The notes under the pieces were generated by a model. It was not told the origin of the DNA, did not search any database, and worked only from the letters and a program-made list of their open reading frames with translations. 64,000 nt of DNA from Paenibacillus timonensis (GTDB taxonomy: Bacteria; Bacillota; Bacilli; Paenibacillales; Paenibacillaceae): assembly GCF_009725205.1 (NCBI RefSeq), contig NZ_WNZY01000006.1, forward strand, positions 124,001-188,000. The letters are read 5' to 3'. Both the position numbers and the translations under genes were made by a program. Shown piece after piece: positions 16,769-24,249 of this stretch (its first letter is position 1; the number at the start of each line of letters is the position of its first letter).

Positions 16769-17635
16769 ATGAAAGAAACAAGGATTTATAAGCAAATAGA
16801 TAACTGCTCTATTAGTGCAGATATCTATTACCAAGGCACTGATACTCCTGTGATATTATATATTCATAGCGGCGCTTTAATTTTTGGGACAAGAGAATGG
16901 TTACCGACTGCACAAATTGAGTATTTAACAAATGCAGGGTTTAGTTTGGTTAATATTGATTATCGCCTAGCACCTGAAACTAAATTTGAAATAATTATTG
17001 AAGATATTAGAGATGCAATTGAATGGGTAAGAACTAAAGCTATTGAATGGTATGATTTTGACATTGATAATATTGCAGTTATGGGGAGTTCAGCAGGTGG
17101 GTACCTGAGTTTATTGACTGGTACAATGGACTATAAACCAAAAGCTATTATTTCATTTTATGGATACGGTGATATTCTAGGCACATGGTACACAGAACCA
17201 AGTGAGTATTACTGCAAGAAACCGATGATAAGTAGAAGTAAGGCAATAGAGAACATAGGTTTTGAGGAAACAACAGATGGTAAATGGGATAGGATTGACT
17301 TTTATTATTATTGTCGACAACAAGGTGTTTGGGTTCAAGAAGTAACTAAAATGGATCCTAACTACGATTTGAATAAATTAATGCAATATAATCCAATAAA
17401 TAATATTTCAAATGATTACCCACCTACATTATTTCTACACGGTGACCAAGATACAGATGTTCCATATGAACAATCTGTAAAAATGTATGAGAAGCTCAAA
17501 GAAATAGGAATCGAGACAAAATTAATAACAATTGAAGGCGCAGATCATGTTTTCGATCATGATTTTGAAGATCCCAAGGTTCAAGGAGCGTTTATAGAAG
17601 TTGTAGATTTCTTAAAAACACATTTATGTAAGTGA
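16769..17635 (+). CDS. alpha/beta hydrolase, HSL-type esterase (cassette 8)
   Basis: 288 aa from ATG 16769 with GGAGGGGG upstream. HSGALIFG (33-40) replaces the usual HGGG oxyanion motif; the nucleophile elbow is GSSAGG with Ser108; Asp in HGDQDTDVP and His in GADHVFDH complete the triad. DYRLAPE (64-70) is typical of hormone-sensitive-lipase-like carboxylesterases. Probably hydrolyses small esters or amides. The cassette ends match moderately (about 14 of 18). Confidence 0.88.
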   Translation: MKETRIYKQIDNCSISADIYYQGTDTPVILYIHSGALIFGTREWLPTAQIEYLTNAGFSLVNIDYRLAPETKFEIIIEDIRDAIEWVRTKAIEWYDFDIDNIAVMGSSAGGYLSLLTGTMDYKPKAIISFYGYGDILGTWYTEPSEYYCKKPMISRSKAIENIGFEETTDGKWDRIDFYYYCRQQGVWVQEVTKMDPNYDLNKLMQYNPINNISNDYPPTLFLHGDQDTDVPYEQSVKMYEKLKEIGIETKLITIEGADHVFDHDFEDPKVQGAFIEVVDFLKTHLCK

Positions 17636-17656
17636 TTCGAATTAGAACTAAACTTC

Positions 17657-17803
17657 AGCTAACACCGTATTCACGCAGCGGGGCTATCGCCCCTTGGTTG
17701 TCTCAGATGTATAATCGTGGAAGAAGCTCAGACAACAAACGACCCAGCCTAAGATAAGAGCTATCTAAGGCTGGGTCGTTTCGTGAACACAAAAACGTTA
17801 TCT
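17657..17803 (+). repeat. attC-like site 9 (147 bp, short form)
   Basis: Left core AGCTAAC, right core GTTATCT. Outer stem GTATTCACG / CGTGAACAC with one G-T mismatch, hairpin I GGGGC / GCCCC, stem II TTGTC / GACAA, stem III ACGACCCAGCC / GGCTGGGTCGT. Confidence 0.85.
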
Positions 17804-17868
17804 GCAATTCGAGCACGGCCTCACAGACCTAAGTCCCATTAATAACTTTTTTAAGGAGACATTAAACC

Positions 17869-18252
17869 ATGTCCATTAATGTATCAGGAATTATCTTTAG
17901 TTCCTTAACTTCAATTGTAATTCTTTTTCAAATTGCTTTAGCGTTAGGGGCGCCTTGGGGGAGGTTTGCGATGGGAGGAAAGTACCCTGGGAGGTTCCCT
18001 ATCTCTATGCGAGTAATTGCATTATTTCAAGCTGTCGTGCTTGCATTCCTCGGACTTATTGTTCTAAGTAAATCGGAACTTGCCGTAAATCAATGGTATG
18101 AATTCTCTCTTTCAGCGGTTTGGTTTGTGGTTGCTTTCTCCGTATTGTCTTCTATTATGAATCTGATCAGTAGAAGTAAAGGAGAGAGAGCTATATGGGC
18201 TCCAGTTGCTATTGTAATGGTTATTACAAGTCTGATTGTCGCGTTGGGTTAG
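17869..18252 (+). CDS. four-helix membrane protein (cassette 9)
   Basis: 127 aa, start ATG with AAGGAGA. Four hydrophobic helices (about 8-28, 50-68, 80-100, 108-126) with a short basic loop RFAMGGKYPGRFP between the first two. This small integral-membrane family is common in Gram-positive genomes and I cannot assign a function. Followed by 135 bp without a gene before site 10. Confidence 0.8.
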   Translation: MSINVSGIIFSSLTSIVILFQIALALGAPWGRFAMGGKYPGRFPISMRVIALFQAVVLAFLGLIVLSKSELAVNQWYEFSLSAVWFVVAFSVLSSIMNLISRSKGERAIWAPVAIVMVITSLIVALG

Positions 18253-18387
18253 TATTAATTATTATTAAAGAACACCAGAAACCAAAGCAGAACTGAGGAA
18301 AACTGACTTCAACAATTGAAAGAAACATGTATTATTATCTTAAGTCTAAGTTAATCGAATAGTTTAATCGAAGAAGGTACGAACAGC

Positions 18388-18533
18388 AGATAACACAGTA
18401 GTCACGCTTCGGGCCATTCGGCCCTCGGTCCGTCAGATGATTTTCGGGGGTAGTGAATCAGCGGACACACCCAATCCCCTAAGATAACAGCTATCTAAGG
18501 GGATTGGGCATCGCGAATACAAAAACGTTAGAC
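18388..18533 (+). repeat. attC-like site 10 (146 bp, hybrid form)
   Basis: Left core AGATAAC, complementary to its cassette start GTTATCT; right core GTTAGAC. Hairpin I GGGCC / GGCCC and stem II GTCCG / CGGAC are of the long class, but stem III (CCCAATCCCCTAAG / CTAAGGGGATTGGG) has the short-class shape. The site therefore looks like a recombinant between the two classes. Confidence 0.8.
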
Positions 18534-18572
18534 GAAAGAACCCTAAATCAATTTAGAGATGAGGATCGTTTG

Positions 18573-19052
18573 ATGACCTACAAATCAATTTTAATAGATC
18601 AAATAACTGCATGTTATAACGATAAGAGTTGGTTTATTCCACTTGCAGATATACTGGCAGATTTGACAGTGAGCGAAGCAGTTACTGAGAATGAGAATAA
18701 ACAATCCATATGTTCAATAGTGAATCATATTATTTACTGGAATGAGAGATGGCTTGAGCGATTTAAGGCTGGAGAATTTGTATCAAATAATACTATTAAT
18801 AATGATGAAACATTTTCTTTAACTCCAGATCAATTTGAAGATTTAGGTTGGAATGAAACATTAATTAGACTTGAGAAAGTATTTAGTAATTGGAGAACTG
18901 TTTTAGAAGAAACGGATGAATCAAAACTTACAAGACAAATTCCAGAATATTATAATGCTCAATGGTGGGGAGTTGTTTCTAATTTGTGTATTCATAATGC
19001 ATATCATATTGGACAAATCATGTTATTAAAGAAACTAATTCGAGTTAAATAA
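18573..19052 (+). CDS. DinB-family protein (cassette 10)
   Basis: 159 aa from ATG 18573. Four-helix DinB/DfsB-like fold with the metal-ligand histidines in VNHIIYWNERW and in HNAYHIGQIMLL near the C-terminus. DinB-like proteins include thiol transferases and metal-dependent hydrolases; substrate unknown here. One of five DinB-family genes in this window. The left core of its closing site has drifted (GGATAAC), but the flanking arms still pair. Confidence 0.83.
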   Translation: MTYKSILIDQITACYNDKSWFIPLADILADLTVSEAVTENENKQSICSIVNHIIYWNERWLERFKAGEFVSNNTINNDETFSLTPDQFEDLGWNETLIRLEKVFSNWRTVLEETDESKLTRQIPEYYNAQWWGVVSNLCIHNAYHIGQIMLLKKLIRVK

Positions 19053-19085
19053 ATTTCTTAAGTTATTTGCAGATGTGGTTCCTTC

Positions 19086-19276
19086 GGATAACACTATATT
19101 CACGTATAGGGCCATTCGGCCCTCGGTCCGGACCGGAGCTCGATGCATTTCGATGAGGCATTTCAGTATACGATGAAGCGGAATCAGCCGGACACATCCG
19201 CACCGACTAACTGCGCAAGCGCAGCCGGCCAACGGGCTTAAGTCGGTGGGACGTCGTGAACACGGAACCGTTTCAG
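19086..19276 (+). repeat. attC-like site 11 (191 bp, long form, damaged right core)
   Basis: Left core GGATAAC; the right core reads GTTTCAG instead of GTTANNN, with about three extra bases. Hairpin I GGCC / GGCC, stem II GTCCGG / CCGGAC enclosing a longer arm than usual, stem III CACCGACTAA / TTAAGTCGGTG with an inner CTGCGC / GCGCAG hairpin. Confidence 0.75.
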
Positions 19277-19306
19277 TCGAAATTCAAGCAAGATTGGAGA
19301 GATTTA

Positions 19307-20285
19307 ATGCCACTAAACGACAATCAATTATTAGAGATATTAAGGAATCAAAATGATTTTGAAGTTCTTGATGTAAGAAGGACAGAAAATATTACTCGAG
19401 ATCGGGCATCACTGAATAAAATCGATGTACACACAAGAGACAATAGGATTGTTCCATTATTAGAGAAAAATACGATATCTATGTCTGTTCCATATGAGAA
19501 TATTATTTACAAGTACTACTCCAGCAAGAATGTTTCTATTCCAAAGGTTTTTTACAATGAATATGATCAAGTTGGACATGAAGGTATATTGTTGATGGAA
19601 GATTTAACACCGACACATCGTAACATTGCTGATTGGGAGCCCCCTATTGATACTAATAAAAACCATTATTGATGTAATCTCACAATTTCATGCGGTCTCT
19701 TGGGGGAGGGGAGAACTAGCTGCCCCCAAGCATTTGCAGAGTGTAGAGGAATATTTAATACATATTGGTTATTTGGAAAGAGATTATATTCATTTTAGAA
19801 AAACTCAGACCTATAACCTTGGAGATGATCAATTTGAAATATATGAGGAAAGTCTACAGAGGTTACGCGAGAACGCTCAAAAACACATTGAACGTATAAA
19901 TAATAATCAACATACTTCATTTATCCATGGTGACCTGAATGTATGCAATATGTTGTATCCGTTAATAGGTGATGCAAGGCCGTACATAATTGACCTTGAA
20001 GCAGTAAGGGTTGGGCTTTGTACAGAAGACTTGGTCATGTTATTTATTCATGATTTATTTCATGGTGGGGAAGAGACCTTACATATTTTTCAGATTTATT
20101 ACCGTTCAATTTGCACTAAGATTTCCTGTGAATATACTTACGATCAATTCATGGAGGATATAAGAATATCAATAATGGAAGGGATCTTTTTTCCACTTAA
20201 GCTTTTTGTTCATAATGGTGTAAAGGATGAAGAACTGGTATTGAAATCAATAAATGCATATAAAACTTTTATTGGGATAACTTGA
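19307..20285 (+). pseudogene. aminoglycoside-phosphotransferase-like kinase, frameshifted (cassette 11)
   Basis: The gene starts at ATG 19307 (TGGAGAG). The first part runs to a stop at 19672; the rest continues in the next frame to 20285, so a +1-type shift lies near 19665-19675, close to AATAAAAACC. The second part has the kinase signature HGDLNVCNM and the metal-binding DLEAVR, typical of APH/choline-kinase-like enzymes. The N-terminal part shows LLMEDLTPTHR. Both ends of this cassette have damaged cores, consistent with an old, immobile cassette. A sequencing error cannot be excluded. Confidence 0.8.
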
Positions 20286-20302
20286 AGAAGTGCTTGAACA
20301 TC

Positions 20303-20448
20303 GCCTAATATAGTATTCACGCTTTGGTGCTATCGCCCCTCGGTTGTCCAGATGTATAATCATGGAAGAAGCTCCGACAACAAATGACCCAGCCTAAGAT
20401 AAGAGCTATCTATGGCTGGGTCGTTTCGTAAATACGAGAACGTTAGGT
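20303..20448 (+). repeat. attC-like site 12 (146 bp, short form, left core AAT)
   Basis: Left core GCCTAAT has lost the invariant final C; right core GTTAGGT. From 20316 to 20446 it is identical to site 13 (20883-21013), 131 bp without a difference. Confidence 0.8.
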
Positions 20449-20464
20449 GAAAGGGCTGAAAAGG

Positions 20465-20842
20465 GTGGAAGAAAACAATGCATTCTCAAAATCATCATTA
20501 TTAAAATTTAGAATCTCCAGATCCATTCTAATCATACTAGAATTTATATTAATATTAGGATGCTTTTATTTTGGTGGTGTACAGCTAAATATACTTATCT
20601 ATATTGCTGCAGCTTTTTTCGGCTTTGTTATAGGTATGTTTAGAAAACCAGTTAGGAGAACCTTAGAGCTATTCGTAACAATACCTGCCAGCATATATTT
20701 TGGTACGAACATTTTTATGAGTAGTAAAGAAGATATAAGTATAAAAATTATCTTTTTGATACTAATAGTATTAACCATTATAGGATCAGAGATCATCGAA
20801 AGTAAGTTACTAGATAAATTACGGAAAGATAATATAAATTAA
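20465..20842 (+). CDS. small membrane protein (cassette 12)
   Basis: About 125 aa from GTG 20465 (an in-frame GTG at 20447 is also possible; neither has a strong ribosome site). Three to four hydrophobic helices separated by short basic loops (FRKPVRRTLE). No family recognised. Between two identical copies of the short-form site. Confidence 0.65.
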   Translation: MEENNAFSKSSLLKFRISRSILIILEFILILGCFYFGGVQLNILIYIAAAFFGFVIGMFRKPVRRTLELFVTIPASIYFGTNIFMSSKEDISIKIIFLILIVLTIIGSEIIESKLLDKLRKDNIN

Positions 20843-20870
20843 AATGTAAATCGAAGAACTTAGCCCCATC

Positions 20871-21015
20871 GTCTAACACCGTTTCACGCTTTGGTGCTAT
20901 CGCCCCTCGGTTGTCCAGATGTATAATCATGGAAGAAGCTCCGACAACAAATGACCCAGCCTAAGATAAGAGCTATCTATGGCTGGGTCGTTTCGTAAAT
21001 ACGAGAACGTTAGCT
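20871..21015 (+). repeat. attC-like site 13 (145 bp, short form)
   Basis: Left core GTCTAAC, right core GTTAGCT. Interior identical to site 12 over 131 bp. The left arm has lost two bases (ACCGTTTCACG). Confidence 0.8.
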
Positions 21016-21067
21016 TAAATCATTGGGAGTAAGAACATAACATTCCATTCTTTTTAGGGAGGACAAA

Positions 21068-21496
21068 ATGTCAATCAAGAAGGACAAAAATCTTTCTCAA
21101 AAACTAACCGGTCATGAACAAGTGATGGAATTTCTTGAGAACCTCGAACATCCATTAAAGCCTGAAATCGAGTACGTAAGAAGAATCATTTTGGAATCTA
21201 ATGATCAGTTATCCGAACACATCAAATGGAATGCTCCAAGCTTTTATATTCATGACGATCGAATAACTTTTAATTTACATGGTAAAAACGGTTTTAGGTT
21301 GATTTTTCATTGTGGTTCGAAAACTACAGAATACGCTAACGGTAAACCAATCTTTGAGGACTCCTCGAATCTATTAGAATGGTTGGCTGGGGATAGAGCG
21401 ACAATTCGATTCAGTTCAATGGAACAAATAGAAACCAATAAAGAACGTCTAAAACAAGTAGTAAATAAATGGATTGAAGCGACCAAAGAGTTCTAG
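21068..21496 (+). CDS. DUF1801 (YdhG-like) protein (cassette 13)
   Basis: 142 aa, start ATG with TTAGGGAGG. The core motif SEHIKWNAPSFYIHDDRITF and the hydrophobic pattern around FRLIFHCG match DUF1801, a small Gram-positive and proteobacterial family sometimes linked to iron-chaperone-like (frataxin-like) folds. Soluble and cytoplasmic. The cassette start and end still pair at 13 of 15 positions. Confidence 0.85.
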   Translation: MSIKKDKNLSQKLTGHEQVMEFLENLEHPLKPEIEYVRRIILESNDQLSEHIKWNAPSFYIHDDRITFNLHGKNGFRLIFHCGSKTTEYANGKPIFEDSSNLLEWLAGDRATIRFSSMEQIETNKERLKQVVNKWIEATKEF

Positions 21497-21524
21497 TATG
21501 TATCACATTGAGGTACATGAGTTC

Positions 21525-21633
21525 AGCTAACAATGTGGTCACGCATCAGCGGACAAGCTGCCTCGGTCCCGGAAGATAAATCAAGGAAGAGGTTGCCGGG
21601 GCACATCGGCACCGATTAACTGCGCGAGCGCAG
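21525..21633 (+). repeat. attC-like site 14, left part only
   Basis: Left core AGCTAAC, outer arm GTGGTCACG, hairpin I CAGC / GCTG, stem II GTCCCGG / CCGGGGC and the start of stem III are present. At the inner CTGCGCGAGCGCAG hairpin the site stops, and unrelated coding sequence begins at about 21634. The right half and right core are missing. Confidence 0.8.
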
Positions 21634-21824
21634 ACGTCGCGACCGCGGCAGCATATCAATCTGCTGCTGCTGGTTCATTTTCTCCCGAGAATTATCATGT
21701 AAATTTAACACTAAATTATTGGATAGGAGCATTATGTATTCTGGGTGGAATTATTTACTTGATAAAGATCTCAAATTTATTAAAGAAATCAACTCGAAGA
21801 ATGAAATTGTTGATAAGAACATAA
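21634..21824 (+). pseudogene. 3' fragment of a membrane-protein gene at a cassette scar
   Basis: An open frame without a start, running from the broken site into TAA 21822-21824. The peptide AAAYQSAAAGSFSPENYHVN, then a helix (LNYWIGALCILGGIIYLIKI) and a basic tail, looks like the end of a membrane protein. The rest of the gene, with the cassette boundary, was deleted when the two parts fused. Confidence 0.6.
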
Positions 21825-21849
21825 ATAAAACAGGAGAGTATAGAGAGAC

Positions 21850-22188
21850 ATGAAAACAATATTTCTAGTTTTCGGTATTCTTGGTTCATTAATTTTGCCC
21901 ATAATTATTGTGCTATTGTTCTTTGTTATATTCTCTGGTTTTTATAATAAGGGATTTTTAACAGGATTAGGGCAACTAATGGTTTGTGGGTTTATGATGC
22001 TACTTAACTCAACAATCATTCTTAATATGCTTCTAATTTACTGTGAAGGGCTGATAGAAAGTAAGGAATATAAAACTCTAAGAAAAGCTATTATTTTTAC
22101 TATATTAATAAGTGTAGCAATTCAAACTATTTTAAGTATTCTAATAGAAAACCCATTTAGGGATCCTTCTTCTGGGATGTTCTTATAA
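21850..22188 (+). CDS. small three-helix membrane protein
   Basis: 112 aa, ATG with ACAGGAGAG upstream. Three hydrophobic helices (1-30, 40-65, 80-102). It directly follows the gene fragment, so the two may once have formed a two-gene membrane cassette. No family recognised. Confidence 0.7.
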   Translation: MKTIFLVFGILGSLILPIIIVLLFFVIFSGFYNKGFLTGLGQLMVCGFMMLLNSTIILNMLLIYCEGLIESKEYKTLRKAIIFTILISVAIQTILSILIENPFRDPSSGMFL

Positions 22189-22214
22189 GTCCTATGCATA
22201 GAACCCAATACCTT

Positions 22215-22358
22215 ACATAACACCGTGTTCATGCATCGGGTCTATCGCCCCCGGTTGTCAGATGTATAATCATGGAAGAAGCTCAGACAACAAGCGACCC
22301 AGCCTAAGATAAGAGTTATCTAGGGCTGGGTCGTTTCGTGAATGCAAAAACGTTGTAG
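22215..22358 (+). repeat. attC-like site 15 (144 bp, short form)
   Basis: Left core ACATAAC, right core GTTGTAG (A to G in the fourth base). Hairpin I is weakened, stem II TTGTC / GACAA, stem III GCGACCCAGCC / GGCTGGGTCGT. Confidence 0.8.
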
Positions 22359-22450
22359 GAAATTCCATCAAACTATATACAAGCATAAAACACGAACAAA
22401 TATTCTGTTAATGACTGGGTATATATGGTAGAATAGGTGAGTCGTAAGCT
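22353..22450 (+). promoter_or_regulatory. leader shared with the toxin cassette 4
   Basis: The first 90 bp of this cassette follow cassette 4 closely: GTTGTAGGAAATTCC at the start, then CACGAACAAATATTCTGTTAA and ATATGGTAGAATAGG. The toxin gene itself is absent. The promoter-like TAGAAT now points at the monooxygenase-fold gene. Confidence 0.65.
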
Positions 22451-22517
22451 TGGCGGGTAAAACTAAGAGCATTGAAACTCAAATATAGCCAGATATAAAG
22501 ATGAAAAGGAGCATAAT

Positions 22518-22856
22518 ATGAAAAGAATAATTGAGATTCTTCTATATACATTGAAGCCGGGAACTGGTGCCGAATTTCATAGAATCATGAAAGAGATAAG
22601 TGTTCCGTTGCATAATAAAATGGGGATAGACATTGTTGCTTACGGCAACTCTCTTCACGATCCAGATGCGTACTTCTTGATAAGGTCTTTTGAAAGCCTG
22701 GACCAATTGAATTCAACCCTAGATTCATTCTACAAAAGTGAGGCGTGGAGAAATGGACCGCGAACAGACATTATCGAACGGATCAGTACAAGTTTAAAAT
22801 CAGTAGTTTCACTTCACCCTGAAGCAATCGATGAACTCAAACGGTCGGGTTTGTAG
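22518..22856 (+). CDS. antibiotic-biosynthesis-monooxygenase-fold (NIPSNAP-like) protein
   Basis: 112 aa, start ATG with AAAAGGAG. RIIEILLYTLKPGTGAEFHR, then a helix, then YGNSLHDPDAYFLIRSFESL fits the dimeric alpha-beta-barrel (ABM/NIPSNAP) fold. Members oxidise or bind small aromatic compounds; substrate unknown. It shares its cassette with a DinB gene. Confidence 0.8.
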   Translation: MKRIIEILLYTLKPGTGAEFHRIMKEISVPLHNKMGIDIVAYGNSLHDPDAYFLIRSFESLDQLNSTLDSFYKSEAWRNGPRTDIIERISTSLKSVVSLHPEAIDELKRSGL

Positions 22857-22859
22857 GAT

Positions 22860-22910
22860 ACGAGTTCATTACGCTTCAGGCGTTCAGCCCTTTTGGGGAT
22901 GAATTTACAG
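22860..22910 (+). repeat. weak relic of an attC-like left half
   Basis: TTCATTACGCTTCAGGCGTT followed by CAGCCC resembles the TTCACGCTTCGGGCCATTCGGCCC start of site 10, with no cores left. It would explain why two genes now share one cassette. Low certainty. Confidence 0.3.
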
Positions 22911-22935
22911 TAGCAGGGAATGAAAGGAGACTTTC

Positions 22936-23442
22936 ATGGAACTTCTTGAAATCAATCAAAATCTAAGAGAAACAAGAAACGATTTACTGGGAATACTTAA
23001 GAGGTTGACTAAAGATGAATTAAACCAACGGAAAGATTCATTGAGCTGGAGTATAGGTCAGATCGGTCAACACTTATTTAAGACAGAAGAAGTTTATGTG
23101 GCGGCTATTAAGCGAGGATTAAAGAATAATGAAAGTTCTATCACAGAAAGTAAACCATTAGACTTTATACTTAATAGAAGCAAAAAATGGGTAGCTCCTG
23201 ATATTGTTAATCCAACTGATGATATTTTTGAAGCCGATGAACTTATTGAAAAACTAAATCAATCAAGACGGAAGTTAGAGGAAACATTGAGTACTATGGA
23301 AGATCAATCCGAACTAAGCAGAAGACATTTTGTACATCCAGTCTTTAAAGATATGTTATTGATTGATTGGGTAAGATCGCTGTACCTGCATGAACAAAGA
23401 CATATTAGACAAATAGAAGAAATAATTAATGAGTCGAAGTGA
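22936..23442 (+). CDS. DinB-family protein (DinB_2)
   Basis: 168 aa, start ATG with AAAGGAGA. Four-helix bundle with WSIGQIGQHLFKTEE and the C-terminal metal site HEQRHIRQIEEI, as in DinB_2/BstA-like proteins. Probably a metal-dependent thiol transferase or hydrolase for small toxic compounds (family inference). Unrelated in detail to the DinB gene of cassette 10. Confidence 0.86.
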   Translation: MELLEINQNLRETRNDLLGILKRLTKDELNQRKDSLSWSIGQIGQHLFKTEEVYVAAIKRGLKNNESSITESKPLDFILNRSKKWVAPDIVNPTDDIFEADELIEKLNQSRRKLEETLSTMEDQSELSRRHFVHPVFKDMLLIDWVRSLYLHEQRHIRQIEEIINESK

Positions 23443-23465
23443 GTTATTCGAAGAAGGTGGATACA

Positions 23466-23618
23466 TCCTAGATCACCATATTCACACATCGTGCTGCCGC
23501 ATTCGCTCCATTGGTTGTTCAGATGTATAATCATGGAAGAAGCTTAGACAACAAATGACCCAGCCTAGGATAGAGCTATCTAAGGCTGGGTCGTTTTGCG
23601 AATACAAGTACGTTATGA
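23466..23618 (+). repeat. attC-like site 16 (short form, left core lost)
   Basis: The left core reads CCTAGATC instead of NNNTAAC; right core GTTATGA. Stem II TTGTT / AGACAA, stem III GACCCAGCCT / AGGCTGGGTC and the outer arm are recognisable. TCGAAGAAGG precedes it. Last site with an identifiable right core. Confidence 0.75.
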
Positions 23619-23676
23619 AGATCTTGGAAAAACTAAGTAAAAAGGCCCGAACAAACTACGAGAAAGGAAGAATCAC

Positions 23677-24144
23677 ATGGCATCCATAAACCAAGAACCC
23701 ATTGTAAGATCTGAAATGCTGATTAGAAAACCAGTCGATGAGGTATTTGAAGCCTTTATTAACCCAGAGATCACAACGAAATTTTGGTTCACTAAAAGTA
23801 GTGATCGGTTAGAAATTGGAAAGCGAATACTTTGGGAATGGGAAATGTATGGGGTCTCAGATGAAATCCACGTGATAGATATCGAGAAAAACAAACGTAT
23901 TCATGTGGAATCGTCGGATGGAACTAATATTGAATGGCACTTTACCCCAAGAAATAATGATGAGACATTGGTTTCTATTGAAAACTACGGATTCGCAGGA
24001 AATGCTGATGAGGTTTTGAACCAATGTATTGACTCAATGGGAGGATTTACGATAGTGCTGTGTGGACTAAAAGCTTTCTTAGAGCATAAAATCGTACTTA
24101 ATCTAGTCATGGATAAAGCCCCTGATGCCCATGTGAATAAATAG
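23677..24144 (+). CDS. SRPBCC/AHSA1-like protein
   Basis: 155 aa, ATG with GAAAGGAAG. START-like hydrophobic-pocket fold: VDEVFEAFINPEITTKFWFTKSS is the classical opening of the AHSA1 group, and a long C-terminal helix (GFTIVLCGLKAFLEHK) closes the pocket. Binds hydrophobic small molecules or acts as a co-chaperone in known relatives. First gene after the last recognisable site; no site follows it. Confidence 0.86.
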   Translation: MASINQEPIVRSEMLIRKPVDEVFEAFINPEITTKFWFTKSSDRLEIGKRILWEWEMYGVSDEIHVIDIEKNKRIHVESSDGTNIEWHFTPRNNDETLVSIENYGFAGNADEVLNQCIDSMGGFTIVLCGLKAFLEHKIVLNLVMDKAPDAHVNK

Positions 24145-24249
24145 GCGTTGGGAAGGAAGAGAAGCATTTTGAAATCAGTTAGATGACTTCGGTTAGAAAA
24201 GTGCCTACATCTATGAATGATTTTCGATTTATACATAGGAGGGACTAAA

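Larger units (their letters stand above)
9257..23612 (+). mobile_element. integron-like array of about 16 gene cassettes
   Basis: Tandem cassettes, each holding one or sometimes two plus-strand genes and ending in a folded site with consensus NNNTAAC-3 nt-GTATTCACG ... CGTGAATAC-5/6 nt-GTTANNNGAAAT. Boundaries (first T after the conserved G) are 9257, 9786, 10901, 11652, 12274, 12899, 13759, 15013, 16731, 17798, 18528, 19271, 20443, 21010, a scar near 21634, 22353 and 23613. In most cassettes the first 15-20 nt are complementary to the last 15-20 nt before the site interior. Genes are AT-rich, whereas sites are GC-rich and near-uniform. A tyrosine recombinase gene lies directly upstream. Relic sites further right suggest that the array once extended to about 29 kb. 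Confidence 0.88.

Noticed and set aside
9257-23612. The cassettes considered as insertion sequences or MITEs
   Set aside because: No transposase and no target duplications; inverted ends are different in each cassette, opposite to transposon ends.
9575-23618. The regular repeats considered as a CRISPR array
   Set aside because: Repeat units are 145-215 bp, spacers are whole genes, and no cas genes are present.
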